From assembly GCA_052246295.1 (NCBI GenBank), contig JBQQCO010000002.1: a stretch of 64,000 bases of DNA; one strand, written 5' to 3'. The notes under the pieces were generated by a model. The model had not been told where the DNA came from. It did no database searches and saw only the letters and a program-made list of their open reading frames with translations. Below, in pieces: positions 41,575 through 50,151 of this stretch (within the stretch, counting starts at the first letter, position 1; the number at the start of each line of letters is the position of its first letter). The position numbers and the translations under genes were made by a program. This stretch comes from Piscibacillus sp052246295. Lineage in GTDB: Bacteria > Bacillota > Bacilli > Bacillales > Alkalibacillaceae.

Positions 41575-41651
41575 GTAATAACCCCCTTATTAGACAAATG
41601 ACAATTAAAAATACTAACTCATCACTATGTATATGAAAGAAGGTTTAAATC

Positions 41652-42224
41652 ATGCCTATTAATAAAGTGTGGTTCATCATTCCTGTCATTTTTCTTATCA
41701 TAGTTTATATTTTTTGGCCAAAGAATGAACATGATTTAGTGGTTCAAGAGGATGTTGTTTTTGTTAAACAAGAGGAAGATTTACGTCATAACGAGATTAA
41801 TCAACCAGATTCAATTATGGTTGATGTGAAAGGAGAAGTGAAAGTTCCGGGAGTTTATAAAATGAAAGATGGTGAAAGAGTAATTGATGTCATTGAACAG
41901 GCAGGCGGGTTAACGGAGAATGCTGATGAAGCAAGTGTTAATTTAGCTATGATCTTAAAAGATGAAATGGTGATACATGTAAGGTCAGGTGATATTGATA
42001 ATGACAATGAAAGTTATGAGACTCAGTCAAACAAAATTCCAATTAATACAGCTGATGTGAATGATTTAACGCAAATACCTGGCATTGGAGAGCAGAAGGC
42101 TAAAGCTATTATTCAATATCGTGAAGAACATGGCTTTTTTAAATCAGCAGAGGACCTATTAAATATTAGTGGTATTGGTGAAAAAACTTTAGACAGAATT
42201 CGAGAATTTATTGTCGTTCCTTAG
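41652..42224 (+). CDS. comEA: Competence DNA receptor ComEA
   Basis: Membrane-bound DNA-binding protein for transformation. 190 residues. N-terminal membrane anchor (about 5-23), SLBB-type domain (VDVKGEVKVPGVYKMKDGERV, then EQAGGLTENAD), and a C-terminal helix-hairpin-helix pair: INTADVNDLTQIPGIGEQKA and SAEDLLNISGIGEKTLDRI. AGAAGG precedes ATG 41652. I found no clear ComK box in the 77 bases shared with comER. Confidence 0.95.
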   Translation: MPINKVWFIIPVIFLIIVYIFWPKNEHDLVVQEDVVFVKQEEDLRHNEINQPDSIMVDVKGEVKVPGVYKMKDGERVIDVIEQAGGLTENADEASVNLAMILKDEMVIHVRSGDIDNDNESYETQSNKIPINTADVNDLTQIPGIGEQKAKAIIQYREEHGFFKSAEDLLNISGIGEKTLDRIREFIVVP

Positions 42225-42270
42225 GATAAATCATTTATAATGATACTAAAGGTTACAAGGAGGTAAAGTT

Positions 42271-42840
42271 ATGGAACGTATCTCATGGGATCAATATTTC
42301 ATGTCACAAAGCCATTTATTAGCGTTAAGAAGTACCTGCGAACGTTTATCTGTAGGAGCTACAATCGTACGAGATAAAAGAGTTATAGCAGGAGGCTATA
42401 ATGGCAGTGTATCTGGAAGTGTTCATTGTGCTGATGAAGGGTGTAAGGTAATAGATGGACATTGTGTTAGAACCATTCACGCGGAGATTAATGCAATTCT
42501 TCAATGTGCCAAATTTGGTGTTCCAACTGAAGGTGCTGAAATTTATGTGACACATTTTCCTTGCTTAAATTGTACAAAGACGATTATTCAAAGTGGGATT
42601 AAGAAAATCTATTATGCGAACGATTATAAGAACCATCCATATGCACTTGAATTACTTGATGAAGCAGGTGTTGAAGTTCAACAAGTTGAGTTAGATTATT
42701 TACATATTGATACAAACACTAAAGAAAAATTATATTTTATATCACAATTACTTCAGAAGCTTGAAGAAAGCGGTTCTGATGAGCATGATCTAAAACAATT
42801 GAGGCACGAGGCTAATCAACTTTTCTTTAACGTTGAATAA
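42271..42840 (+). CDS. comEB: dCMP deaminase family protein ComEB
   Basis: Zinc-dependent cytidine/deoxycytidylate deaminase-fold protein, 189 residues. Zinc and catalytic residues are in TIHAEINAILQCAK (HAE) and HFPCLNCTKTII (PCxxC). An extra Cys/His cluster (HCADEGCKVIDGHCVR) is typical of dCMP deaminases. Its role in competence is not required in B. subtilis, though it sits in the comE operon. AAGGAGG upstream; the stop overlaps the comEC start by one base. Confidence 0.95.
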   Translation: MERISWDQYFMSQSHLLALRSTCERLSVGATIVRDKRVIAGGYNGSVSGSVHCADEGCKVIDGHCVRTIHAEINAILQCAKFGVPTEGAEIYVTHFPCLNCTKTIIQSGIKKIYYANDYKNHPYALELLDEAGVEVQQVELDYLHIDTNTKEKLYFISQLLQKLEESGSDEHDLKQLRHEANQLFFNVE

Positions 42841-45038
42841 TGAAAGGTAAATGGTATATTCTCGCTCTTTTCTACATAGCGGGATACCTTCCAACATGGT
42901 TTGGGTTATGTATGATTTTGTTGCTAGGCGTAACATGGTTAAGAAAACTTATACATAATCCAATCCTGATTTTAATGTCTTTAATCTGTTTTTTTATTTC
43001 CTCATTTACTTCCCCAAATATCGTTATTCCTGCACAAGATTTTGGTTATTATGAAGGTCAAATTAAAGTCGAAACTAATCCAATAAAAGATGATGAACGT
43101 GTGCGCTTTATTGGAGCGACGAATATTTCTAAAATAAGTTTATCAACTGAAAATGATATTGAGCTTTATCATGGATCGACATGTGTTATGAAAGGTGATA
43201 TCCAGTTACCAGAACCACCAACTAATCCAGGACAATTTAATTATCAAACTTATTTAGCTTATCAAGGGGTTTTATATGTAAGCTACCAAGTCGAGTTGAC
43301 TGAATGTAGTGGACGCTCTTTGGTGTCTTATTTATACCAGTTTCGTGATGATATAAGAGAGAAATTAATTGAATTGTTAGAGCCTTATACTTATAAGTGG
43401 ATTAATGCTTTATTCTTTGGAGAACGTAATGACTTACCTAAGCCTTTAATTGAAGCTTTTCAATTTTGGGGGCTATCTCATTTGCTCGCAATTTCTGGCT
43501 TGCATGTCGGTATTTTATTAGGCATATGTTATTTTGTATTAAATAAAGTTCTTCATTTAACTAACGAACAAAGCAAGATGATTTTGTTAACAATTATTCC
43601 AATCTACATCTTTTTAGCTGGCGCACAACCTCCAGTTATGCGAGCGGGGATAATGGCTGTTTTAGTGATTATCTTCAGTTTCATTAGAAGTCATAAAGTT
43701 GATACGACGGATCTTTTATCTATGGTATTTATGGCCTTATTATTAATTGATCCATACCTACTTTATCAATTATCTTTTCAGTTCTCGTTTGCTGTAACCT
43801 TGAGCCTAATCTTATCGAAAAAGTTACTGGAAAAACAAAACTGGCTTATGACTTCTTTAATGGTGAGTTTGATTAGCCAATTAGTTATATTACCACTTCA
43901 ATTTTATTATTTTTATTATACTAATGTGCTGTCATTTGTTATGAACTTAATCTACGTGCCATACTTCACATTAATTGTCATCCCGATATTGATGTTAGTT
44001 TTGTTATGCGCTTTAATCTTTCCAAGTGGACTTATATTTTTAGAAACCATTTTTTCTTATGTTCATAGCCGAATGATGACATTAATCCTTTCTGCTGGTC
44101 AACCTGAGTTCGCTCAATGGGTTGTTGGAAAGCCAGAATATAGTTTAATGATTCTTTATGCCTTTATATTTTTATGGTTCATGAATACTTGGGAGCGACA
44201 AAGGTTCAAACGAGCAGCCCTATTAGCAATTCTCATGGTTAGTATTTGGTATATACCTCTAGTACAAAAATATTTTAATCAAGACCTAACAGTAACGATG
44301 TTGGACGTTGGACAGGCTGAATCCATCGTGATTGAACTACCACATAATCAAGGTGTATATGTGATTGATGTAGGTGAGGAAGTGTCTTTATCAAACAGTG
44401 AAGAACATTTAAATTTCGAGCGTATAATTAAGCCTTTTCTTTGGTCAGAAGGAAGAGGAGCAGTGAATGGATTATTTATCAGTCATTTTGATCATGACCA
44501 TGCAGCCTCGTTAAAGCCGTTTGTAAAAACATTTAAACCTGAAGCTATCTATACGCATCCTTTTAACTCAATTAACCATGCCAATCATATAAAACTTCAG
44601 GCTGGAATGAAGCTGATTGCTGGGAAGGTATTAATTAAAGTATTGTCACCTAGTTATGAAAACGTTGAAATTGATGAGAATAATCGTTCATTAGTGTTTT
44701 TGTTAACTTATGAAGATTTTAATATATTATTTACTGGCGATGTAACGGGTGATATTGAAGCAACCTTAATTAGTGAAAATCGCTTACAAGATGTTGATGT
44801 ACTTAAAGTGGCACACCACGGAAGTAAAACATCTACAACTGATGTCTGGCTAGACACCATACAGCCCGAAATGACCTTAATTTCAGTGGGGAGGAAAAAT
44901 CGTTACGGACACCCAGATCCAATGGTCATAGAGAGACTTGAACAGCGAGGCATTGAAATTTTAAGAACTGACTTACAGGGTGCAATAACATTAAAATATG
45001 CTAATGGACAAGGCACGTTAAGTAAAGTTAAGCCATAA
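42840..45038 (+). CDS. comEC: DNA internalization channel protein ComEC/Rec2
   Basis: Polytopic channel for single-stranded DNA uptake. 732 residues. An N-terminal OB-like extracytoplasmic part is followed by the Competence domain (INALFFGERNDLPKPLIEAFQFWGLSHLLAISGLHVG) with many helices. A C-terminal metallo-beta-lactamase-like domain (from about 490) has SHFDHDHAA and VAHHGSKTSTTD, the putative nuclease residues. Start ATG overlaps the comEB stop by one base. Confidence 0.96.
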   Translation: MKGKWYILALFYIAGYLPTWFGLCMILLLGVTWLRKLIHNPILILMSLICFFISSFTSPNIVIPAQDFGYYEGQIKVETNPIKDDERVRFIGATNISKISLSTENDIELYHGSTCVMKGDIQLPEPPTNPGQFNYQTYLAYQGVLYVSYQVELTECSGRSLVSYLYQFRDDIREKLIELLEPYTYKWINALFFGERNDLPKPLIEAFQFWGLSHLLAISGLHVGILLGICYFVLNKVLHLTNEQSKMILLTIIPIYIFLAGAQPPVMRAGIMAVLVIIFSFIRSHKVDTTDLLSMVFMALLLIDPYLLYQLSFQFSFAVTLSLILSKKLLEKQNWLMTSLMVSLISQLVILPLQFYYFYYTNVLSFVMNLIYVPYFTLIVIPILMLVLLCALIFPSGLIFLETIFSYVHSRMMTLILSAGQPEFAQWVVGKPEYSLMILYAFIFLWFMNTWERQRFKRAALLAILMVSIWYIPLVQKYFNQDLTVTMLDVGQAESIVIELPHNQGVYVIDVGEEVSLSNSEEHLNFERIIKPFLWSEGRGAVNGLFISHFDHDHAASLKPFVKTFKPEAIYTHPFNSINHANHIKLQAGMKLIAGKVLIKVLSPSYENVEIDENNRSLVFLLTYEDFNILFTGDVTGDIEATLISENRLQDVDVLKVAHHGSKTSTTDVWLDTIQPEMTLISVGRKNRYGHPDPMVIERLEQRGIEILRTDLQGAITLKYANGQGTLSKVKP

Positions 45039-45053
45039 ATTAGAGTAGAATAC

Positions 45054-45088
45054 AAAAAAGACTGTACCTTTTAGATACAGTCTTTTTA
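45054..45088 (+). terminator. Intrinsic terminator after comEC
   Basis: AAAAAGACTGTA and TACAGTCTTTTT, a 12-bp stem with a 9-base loop. It may also serve yqzM from the other strand. Confidence 0.85.
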
Positions 45089-45119
45089 CGTTACATTCAT
45101 TTCGTCATTCTAATCTTTA

Positions 45120-45254
45120 TTAAGAACCAACCACTTTAAAAATTGTTCCAATAAAGAAAATAACCAAGAAGAAAATGAATGATAAGCTGAAACCTTTGAT
45201 GGAATCGACGACATCATTATTTTTTGATTGTACATCTTTTTCAAATTCGTTCAC
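45120..45254 (-). CDS. yqzM: YqzM family small membrane protein
   Basis: A 44-residue protein: hydrophilic start MNEFEKDVQSKNNDVVDSIK, then one long hydrophobic segment to the end (FIFFLVIFFIGTIFKVVGS). It matches YqzM, which lies between comEC and holA in B. subtilis; the function is unknown there. GTG start at 45254 with GGAGGG six bases upstream. Confidence 0.88.
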   Translation of the reverse strand: MNEFEKDVQSKNNDVVDSIKGFSLSFIFFLVIFFIGTIFKVVGS

Positions 45255-45405
45255 GGTTATCCCTCCTACGCTACATTTTAGTATAATTCATCTCTCTAAA
45301 AAAATCTATCACTTTTTTAGGTTTTCAAAAAACTGTAGAAATTCGTTAACTGTTAAGAGTTAACAGCAATATTATAAACGATTACGCACAAAATAACTAT
45401 ACAAC

Positions 45406-45452
45406 AAACGCCGCTAAAAATAAAATTTCCCGGGATTTTATTTTTGGCGTTT
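45406..45452. other. Strong AT-rich hairpin upstream of holA
   Basis: AAACGCC/GGCGTTT and AAAAATAAAAT/ATTTTATTTTT form an 18-bp interrupted stem around a CCCGGG tip. There is no T run on either side. The region 45255-45563 otherwise holds a small hairpin (CTGTTAA/TTAACAG at 45350-45366) and the holA promoter. Confidence 0.6.
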
Positions 45453-45507
45453 ATATAGATATTGGGGGGAGCTTTGACGTTCCCCTCTTTATATGTGTTA
45501 AAAACCC

Positions 45508-45536
45508 TTGTCATCTGTGCCGGTTCGTTATACGAT
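45508..45536 (+). promoter_or_regulatory. Probable holA promoter
   Basis: TTGTCA (45508-45513), 17-base spacer, TACGAT (45531-45536). Confidence 0.5.
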
Positions 45537-45563
45537 AAATGGCATAGAAAGGTGTTGAAAGAG

Positions 45564-46592
45564 ATGCACGCACAGGAATTCATAAATGGTAAATCCCATC
45601 GACTGGTTCCTATTTATGTATTATATGGGGAAGAATCCTATTTTATACAAGAAGCAAAAAAACGAATCGAAGGGTTAGTTGAAAAAACAGATCCTGAATT
45701 TGATCGTAATACATATGACATGGAAACTACTCCAGTTCAAGAGGCGATTCATGATGCTGAGACTTTTCCATTTTTTAGTGAGAATAAATTAATTGAAATT
45801 CAACGGGCTTACTTTTTAACAGGTCAAAAATCTAAAACCGATGTAGAACATAATTTAGATGCACTCGAAGAATATGTTAATCAACCAGTTGATTTTTCAA
45901 CCTTAGTTATTATTGTACCTTATGAAAAAATGGATCAACGAAAGAAGATCGTTAAAACCTTAAAAAAATTTGCGACGTTTATAGATTGCTCATCACCTAA
46001 AGCTTTTGAAATGGGACAGGTAATTAAAGGCCTTGCTGAACAAAAAGACTTAGTTCTAACAGAAGATATTATTGAATTATTTACAGAGCGAGTAGGTGAA
46101 CATATTGAAGCGGCTCAACATGAGCTAGAAAAGTTGAAGTTATATTGTGGAGACCAGCAACCTACGATTCAGGATGCAAGTGAAATTGTATCTGTTCATG
46201 CCGAGGCTAATACGTTTAATTTAATTGATTACTTAGTTGATTTTAAGGTAGGAAGAGCAGTTCAATTAGTGAAAGAGCTAAAGAAACAAAATGAAGAGCC
46301 TATTGGATTATTGGCATTAGTGAGTTCTCAAATAAGATTGATTTTACAAACTAAATTATTAAAGCAAAAAGGCTATCAGCAACAACAAATTGCAAACGCA
46401 ATACAATCACACCCATATGCAGTTAAAATGGCATTAAAAAGAGAAAGACGCTTTTCTGATCGTGCTTTAAAAGAAATGCTAATAGAAGCGGCAATTACCG
46501 ATGAAAAAATGAAAACTGGGAAAGTCGAACAGTGGCTGGCTTTTGAGTTGTTTTTACAAAGAGTTGTCCAAAGGTTAAAGCAGGCAAGTTAA
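45564..46592 (+). CDS. holA: DNA polymerase III delta subunit
   Basis: Clamp-loader subunit that opens the beta clamp. 342 residues. N-terminal IYVLYGEESYFIQEAKKRI, the region IIVPYEKMDQRKKIVKTLKK, and the C-terminal EPIGLLALVSSQIRLILQTK are typical of Firmicute HolA (YqeN). ATG 45564 aligns with the family N-terminus; AAAGGTG lies about ten bases upstream. Convergent with rpsT through a shared terminator. Confidence 0.94.
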   Translation: MHAQEFINGKSHRLVPIYVLYGEESYFIQEAKKRIEGLVEKTDPEFDRNTYDMETTPVQEAIHDAETFPFFSENKLIEIQRAYFLTGQKSKTDVEHNLDALEEYVNQPVDFSTLVIIVPYEKMDQRKKIVKTLKKFATFIDCSSPKAFEMGQVIKGLAEQKDLVLTEDIIELFTERVGEHIEAAQHELEKLKLYCGDQQPTIQDASEIVSVHAEANTFNLIDYLVDFKVGRAVQLVKELKKQNEEPIGLLALVSSQIRLILQTKLLKQKGYQQQQIANAIQSHPYAVKMALKRERRFSDRALKEMLIEAAITDEKMKTGKVEQWLAFELFLQRVVQRLKQAS

Positions 46593-46602
46593 TAAAAGAT
46601 AT

Positions 46603-46637
46603 AAAAAAATCCATTTCGTCTTGAAATGGATTTTTTA
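46603..46637. terminator. Bidirectional terminator between holA and rpsT
   Basis: AAAAATCCATTTC and GAAATGGATTTTT with a 5-base loop. T runs follow on both strands. Confidence 0.9.
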
Positions 46638-46647
46638 GTGCTCTTTA

Positions 46648-46914
46648 TTAGTTAGCTAATTGATTAACTTTTGACATTAGTGAGCTCTTCTTACGGTCAC
46701 CATTGTTTTGATGAATGATACCTTTTTGAACTGCTTTATCAATTTTGCTAACAGCTGTTGTTAAAGCTTCTTTAGCTGCATCAGCATTTTTCTCATGGAC
46801 AGCTTGTTCTACACTTTTAATTGCAGAACGCATGTCTGATTTGAACGCTTGGTTTAGCATGCGAGCATCATGGTTTACACGGATTCGCTTAGTAGCTTGT
46901 TTCGTATTTGCCAC
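46648..46914 (-). CDS. rpsT: 30S ribosomal protein S20
   Basis: 88-residue basic protein of the small subunit that binds 16S rRNA. It begins MANTKQATKRIRVNHDARMLNQ and contains the S20 helix KAVQKGIIHQNNGDRKKSSLM. Strong CAGGAGGTG ribosome site. Divergent from gpr, as in B. subtilis. Confidence 0.97.
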   Translation of the reverse strand: MANTKQATKRIRVNHDARMLNQAFKSDMRSAIKSVEQAVHEKNADAAKEALTTAVSKIDKAVQKGIIHQNNGDRKKSSLMSKVNQLAN

Positions 46915-46977
46915 TTTTCTTCACCTCCTGATGAAAATGTCCGTAAAACAATTTTTCTTTAATTATGGACAAAAGTC

Positions 46978-47006
46978 ATTTTATCAAAGCCTACGAGAGT
47001 TTTCAA
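46978..47006 (-). promoter_or_regulatory. Sigma-A promoter for rpsT
   Basis: Minus strand TTGAAA (47001-47006), 17-base spacer, TAAAAT (46978-46983). Confidence 0.75.
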
Positions 47007-47106
47007 TAGTTTGCTGTTAAGATATTTCGCTTGTCATAAAATTGCTCACTCAATTCGTTTATTTTAAATGACTTCGGTAACAATAAAATTGATAAGGAGG
47101 GATTTC

Positions 47107-48201
47107 ATGGAACAACGAGAATTTCGACCAAGAACAGACTTGGCTGTAGAAGCGCAAGAAATGTTTATTGAACAAAATCCAGATAAAAAACATGAACTTG
47201 ATGGGATTATTATTAAAGAATACGAGCAGGGAAAGTACAAATTGACTAGAGTAGAAATTGATGAAAAAGGTGGAGAACGAGTCGGTAAAAAGGCAGGAAA
47301 CTATGTCACCATTGAAGCTCAAGATTTACGTAATATGGATCCTAAATTTGGTAGGCAATCTTCAACCATATTAGGTGAAGAGATAAAAAGGTTGATGGAG
47401 GAACATTCAATTCCAGAAGATGCAAGGTGTCTCATTGTCGGGTTAGGAAATGGTTATGTTACTCCAGATGCACTTGGTCCACATACGGTTAATAAGCTAT
47501 ATGTAACGTCACACTTATTTAAACTACATCCGGAGATGGTTGGTGAAGGAGACCGCCCTGTATCAGCATTCACGCCAGGTGTAATGGGCCTGACTGGTAT
47601 GGAAACAAGTGATGTTATCTTTGGTGTTGTTAGAAAGACAAACCCGGACTTTATGATTGTTATAGATGCTTTAGCGGCGCGTTCTGTGGATCGTGTTAAT
47701 ACGACTATTCAACTATCTGACACAGGTATTAACCCTGGCTCAGGTGTTGGAAATGATCGAAAAGAAGTTAGTAAAGAGACTTTGGATATTCCAGTTTTTT
47801 CAATTGGTATACCAACTGTCGTAGATGCGGTTACGATTACAAATGATACCATTGACTATATTTTAAAACATTTCGGTAGAGAAATGGAAGAAGGCGATAA
47901 GCCTGGTAAAGCACTTACTCCAGCAGGAATGGACTTTGGTGAAAGACGGAATTACACAGAAGACGATCTACCCGATGAAGAAGCTAGACAAACATATTTA
48001 GGGATTGTTGGTGCCTTAAAAGAAGATGAAAAGCGTCAATTAATAAGAGAAGTTTTAAGGCCGACGGGTCACAATTTAATTGTAACCCCTAAGGAAGTTG
48101 ATGAAGTTATTGAGTACATGAGTGAAATTGTAGCTTCCGGAATTAATCAAGCTTTACATGAGTCAATAACTCCAGAAAACGCAAAACATTATTTAAATTA
48201 A
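47107..48201 (+). CDS. gpr: Germination protease GPR
   Basis: Spore endopeptidase that degrades small acid-soluble proteins during germination; made as an inactive precursor. About 364 residues. The N-terminal pro-region has RPRTDLAVEAQEMF, near the autoprocessing area. The core has LIVGLGNGYVTPDALGPH and VIDALAARSVDRVNTTIQ, with the conserved aspartates. ATG 47107 follows AAGGAGGGATTTC. The gene lies upstream of spoIIP in the B. subtilis order. Confidence 0.96.
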   Translation: MEQREFRPRTDLAVEAQEMFIEQNPDKKHELDGIIIKEYEQGKYKLTRVEIDEKGGERVGKKAGNYVTIEAQDLRNMDPKFGRQSSTILGEEIKRLMEEHSIPEDARCLIVGLGNGYVTPDALGPHTVNKLYVTSHLFKLHPEMVGEGDRPVSAFTPGVMGLTGMETSDVIFGVVRKTNPDFMIVIDALAARSVDRVNTTIQLSDTGINPGSGVGNDRKEVSKETLDIPVFSIGIPTVVDAVTITNDTIDYILKHFGREMEEGDKPGKALTPAGMDFGERRNYTEDDLPDEEARQTYLGIVGALKEDEKRQLIREVLRPTGHNLIVTPKEVDEVIEYMSEIVASGINQALHESITPENAKHYLN

Positions 48202-48208
48202 TTTGTTC

Positions 48209-48269
48209 TACCTTTTCAACTTACTGAATAGAGTTTTAATAGAACTTCAGTAGAAAGGTTGAAAAGGTA
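48209..48269 (+). promoter_or_regulatory. Hairpin burying the spoIIP ribosome-binding site
   Basis: TACCTTTTCAAC (48209-48220) is a perfect 12-bp complement of GTTGAAAAGGTA (48258-48269). Inside it ACTGAA (48223-48228) pairs with TTCAGT (48246-48251). The right arm contains the AAAAGG ribosome site of spoIIP, two bases before its ATG region. Confidence 0.75.
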
Positions 48270-48270
48270 A

Positions 48271-49392
48271 ATGAAGAAAAAAATACAAATTAATTGGTCG
48301 CAAATTAAGAGGGTTAAACAGCATCCCTTTCTATTATTTCAAATTTTCTTTATATGTCTGATTTTATTTGTACCTATATTTTCAATAAAACCATTTAGTG
48401 AAGCATCGACGAATATTCTCGAAGAATGGCTTAATCAAATCGACGGTGCTTCTTATTCTTTTTTTATGACGATCGATCAGCCTATTTTGGACGGGCTAAA
48501 CGAACAGCACGATGAACAAATTACAGTAGCTAGTTTCGCTCTTCCGATATTTACTAACTTACCTTACCAAGATACTAGGTTATTGTTTGGTCACGAATTG
48601 CCAAGGTTTCCAAATACAAATAGTACGATAGCGGTGGCGGGTGAAGGTACTAACATGTTCTCCACGGTTATTGAAACTGAACCACCTGATTACTTATTCG
48701 AAAATCAAGAAGATGACCAACAATCAGAGCAACCACAACCGACTGTCACTGATGAAAATATTTTAGTCTATACAACCCACAACAGAGAATCGTTTCTTCC
48801 GCATTTGCCAGATGGCACCCCAGCTAATGTCGTATATCACGAAACAGAAAATGTCATGAAACTAAGTGAAAGGTTTGGAGAAAAGCTAAAAAATTATGGC
48901 TTAAACCCTTATGTTGATCGAACAGATTATTGGAGACAACTGCCACCAGGTGGATATAGCCAATCATATGACTTTTCAAGAAAAGTCGTTCAAGAAGTTA
49001 TGGGTAGTAATGATCAGATGAAATACTTAATCGACATTCATAGAGATGCAATGCCAAGAAGTAAAACTACCGCATCAATTAATGGCAAGTCAGTTGCTCG
49101 TTTAGCCTTTGTTGTTGGTGGAGAAAATGAACATTATGAGCAAAACCTACAATTCGCTTCAGAATTACATGACTTGTTAGAAGAGAAATATCCTGGTTTG
49201 AGTCGAGGGGTCATTATTAATGAAGGTGCAGGAACAAATGGTATTTACAATCAAGATTTATCTAATGAATCAATTGTAGTCGAGGTTGGCGGGATTGAAA
49301 ATGATTTTGAAGAGCTGAACTTTGCAATTGATGCTTTTGCTGAAGTGTTTAGCGAGTTTTATTTTGAAAAAGAAGGCGCTACTAGTCAATAA
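48271..49392 (+). CDS. spoIIP: Stage II sporulation protein P (amidase)
   Basis: Cell-wall amidase/endopeptidase of the SpoIIDMP engulfment machine. 373 residues. One N-terminal membrane segment (about 21-40) is followed by the Amidase_3-like SpoIIP domain: ENILVYTTHNRESFLPHL (zinc histidine), YLIDIHRDAMPRS (histidine and arginine), and a glutamate-containing IVVEVGGIENDFEEL near the C-terminus. ATG 48271 with GAAAAGG immediately upstream, within the hairpin described separately. yqxA follows. Confidence 0.95.
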   Translation: MKKKIQINWSQIKRVKQHPFLLFQIFFICLILFVPIFSIKPFSEASTNILEEWLNQIDGASYSFFMTIDQPILDGLNEQHDEQITVASFALPIFTNLPYQDTRLLFGHELPRFPNTNSTIAVAGEGTNMFSTVIETEPPDYLFENQEDDQQSEQPQPTVTDENILVYTTHNRESFLPHLPDGTPANVVYHETENVMKLSERFGEKLKNYGLNPYVDRTDYWRQLPPGGYSQSYDFSRKVVQEVMGSNDQMKYLIDIHRDAMPRSKTTASINGKSVARLAFVVGGENEHYEQNLQFASELHDLLEEKYPGLSRGVIINEGAGTNGIYNQDLSNESIVVEVGGIENDFEELNFAIDAFAEVFSEFYFEKEGATSQ

Positions 49393-49409
49393 GAAAAGGG
49401 GAAATAGTT

Positions 49410-49706
49410 ATGAGAGTACTGTTTTGGATCATCGTCTGTTTCTTTATCTTTTATTTAGGAATGCAAACAGCAACGTCAAATCAAGCTGAACCTGAACGAA
49501 ACATTATTCAGACAGAAGAGGATTTCAAACAATCAAGCGTCACAACTGAATCATTTAATGATGTTCATGATGAAGTGTTGAAAGAAGAAGTTGAGCCTAA
49601 ATCTGGTTCATTCTACAGTGTTGCCATGTTCTTAGAAGAATTCGTAAAAACAATATTCTCAGTACTTTTCCAATTTCTATACCGATTTAGTGCCATGTTC
49701 TTTTAA
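49410..49706 (+). CDS. YqxA family (DUF3679) membrane protein
   Basis: 98 residues. Membrane segment at the N-terminus (about 2-21), hydrophilic acidic middle, and a second hydrophobic stretch at the end (FVKTIFSVLFQFLYRFSAMFF). It follows spoIIP by 17 bases and lies before lepA, as yqxA does in B. subtilis; the role is unknown. AAAAGGGG precedes ATG 49410. Confidence 0.85.
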   Translation: MRVLFWIIVCFFIFYLGMQTATSNQAEPERNIIQTEEDFKQSSVTTESFNDVHDEVLKEEVEPKSGSFYSVAMFLEEFVKTIFSVLFQFLYRFSAMFF

Positions 49707-49764
49707 CTTTGTATAAAACGTAATTTCATTAAAATTTGCTCTGTTACACATTGTTGTTTATATA

Positions 49765-49955
49765 GTGATTTGCTATCAGTGGATGCTTTCCGTGGGCACG
49801 GCTTTCATGTATCTAGTAGAAGGGATTCTATTCCTTCTACTAGAGGATCTTCAGCTCGTGCTGTTCTCGCGACTAACAGGACGTTCTAGTGTTGGCGTTG
49901 GTTACAGGACGTGACCGTTTTTAGCCGACCAGGAGTCGCCACTTTCGCGCATCAC
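49765..49955 (+). repeat. GC-rich palindromic repeat element, copy B with an internal insertion
   Basis: Ends GTGAT and ATCAC; outer stem AGTGG/CCACT; inner perfect 11-bp hairpin CTAGTAGAAGG (49813-49823) / CCTTCTACTAG (49833-49843). The conserved blocks around the hairpin match copy A (10580-10706), but the hairpin arms are unrelated in sequence. About 60 extra bases (about 49870-49930) containing two ACAGGACGT words break the right half. No gene. Confidence 0.8.
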
Positions 49956-50037
49956 AATTTAACAAATCTTTTGAACATCTATACATTAAATAACTATCGA
50001 CTTTTAGCTTGAGAATAAAGTAAATTAGTATGTTATT

Positions 50038-50068
50038 AGAAACTCATTTTAAGGTGGGTTTCTTTTTA
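50038..50068 (+). terminator. Terminator-like hairpin before lepA
   Basis: AGAAACTCA and TGGGTTTCT (one G-T pair) with TTTTT after. It may end read-through from spoIIP-yqxA. The rest of 49956-50037 shows nothing. Confidence 0.6.
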
Positions 50069-50081
50069 CTTTTGCAAAAGA

Positions 50082-50110
50082 TTGAATAATATAGGCGCAA
50101 TTGCTATAAT
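50082..50110 (+). promoter_or_regulatory. Sigma-A promoter for lepA
   Basis: TTGAAT (50082-50087), 17-base spacer, TATAAT (50105-50110) with an extended TG. Confidence 0.85.
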
Positions 50111-50151
50111 CGAGCTAGCGTTAATGGACGTAGAAACAGGAGTGATGAAAG

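Noticed and set aside
41575..41651. ComK box between comER and comEA
   Set aside because: No pair of AAAA-N5-TTTT motifs is present in the 77-base gap.
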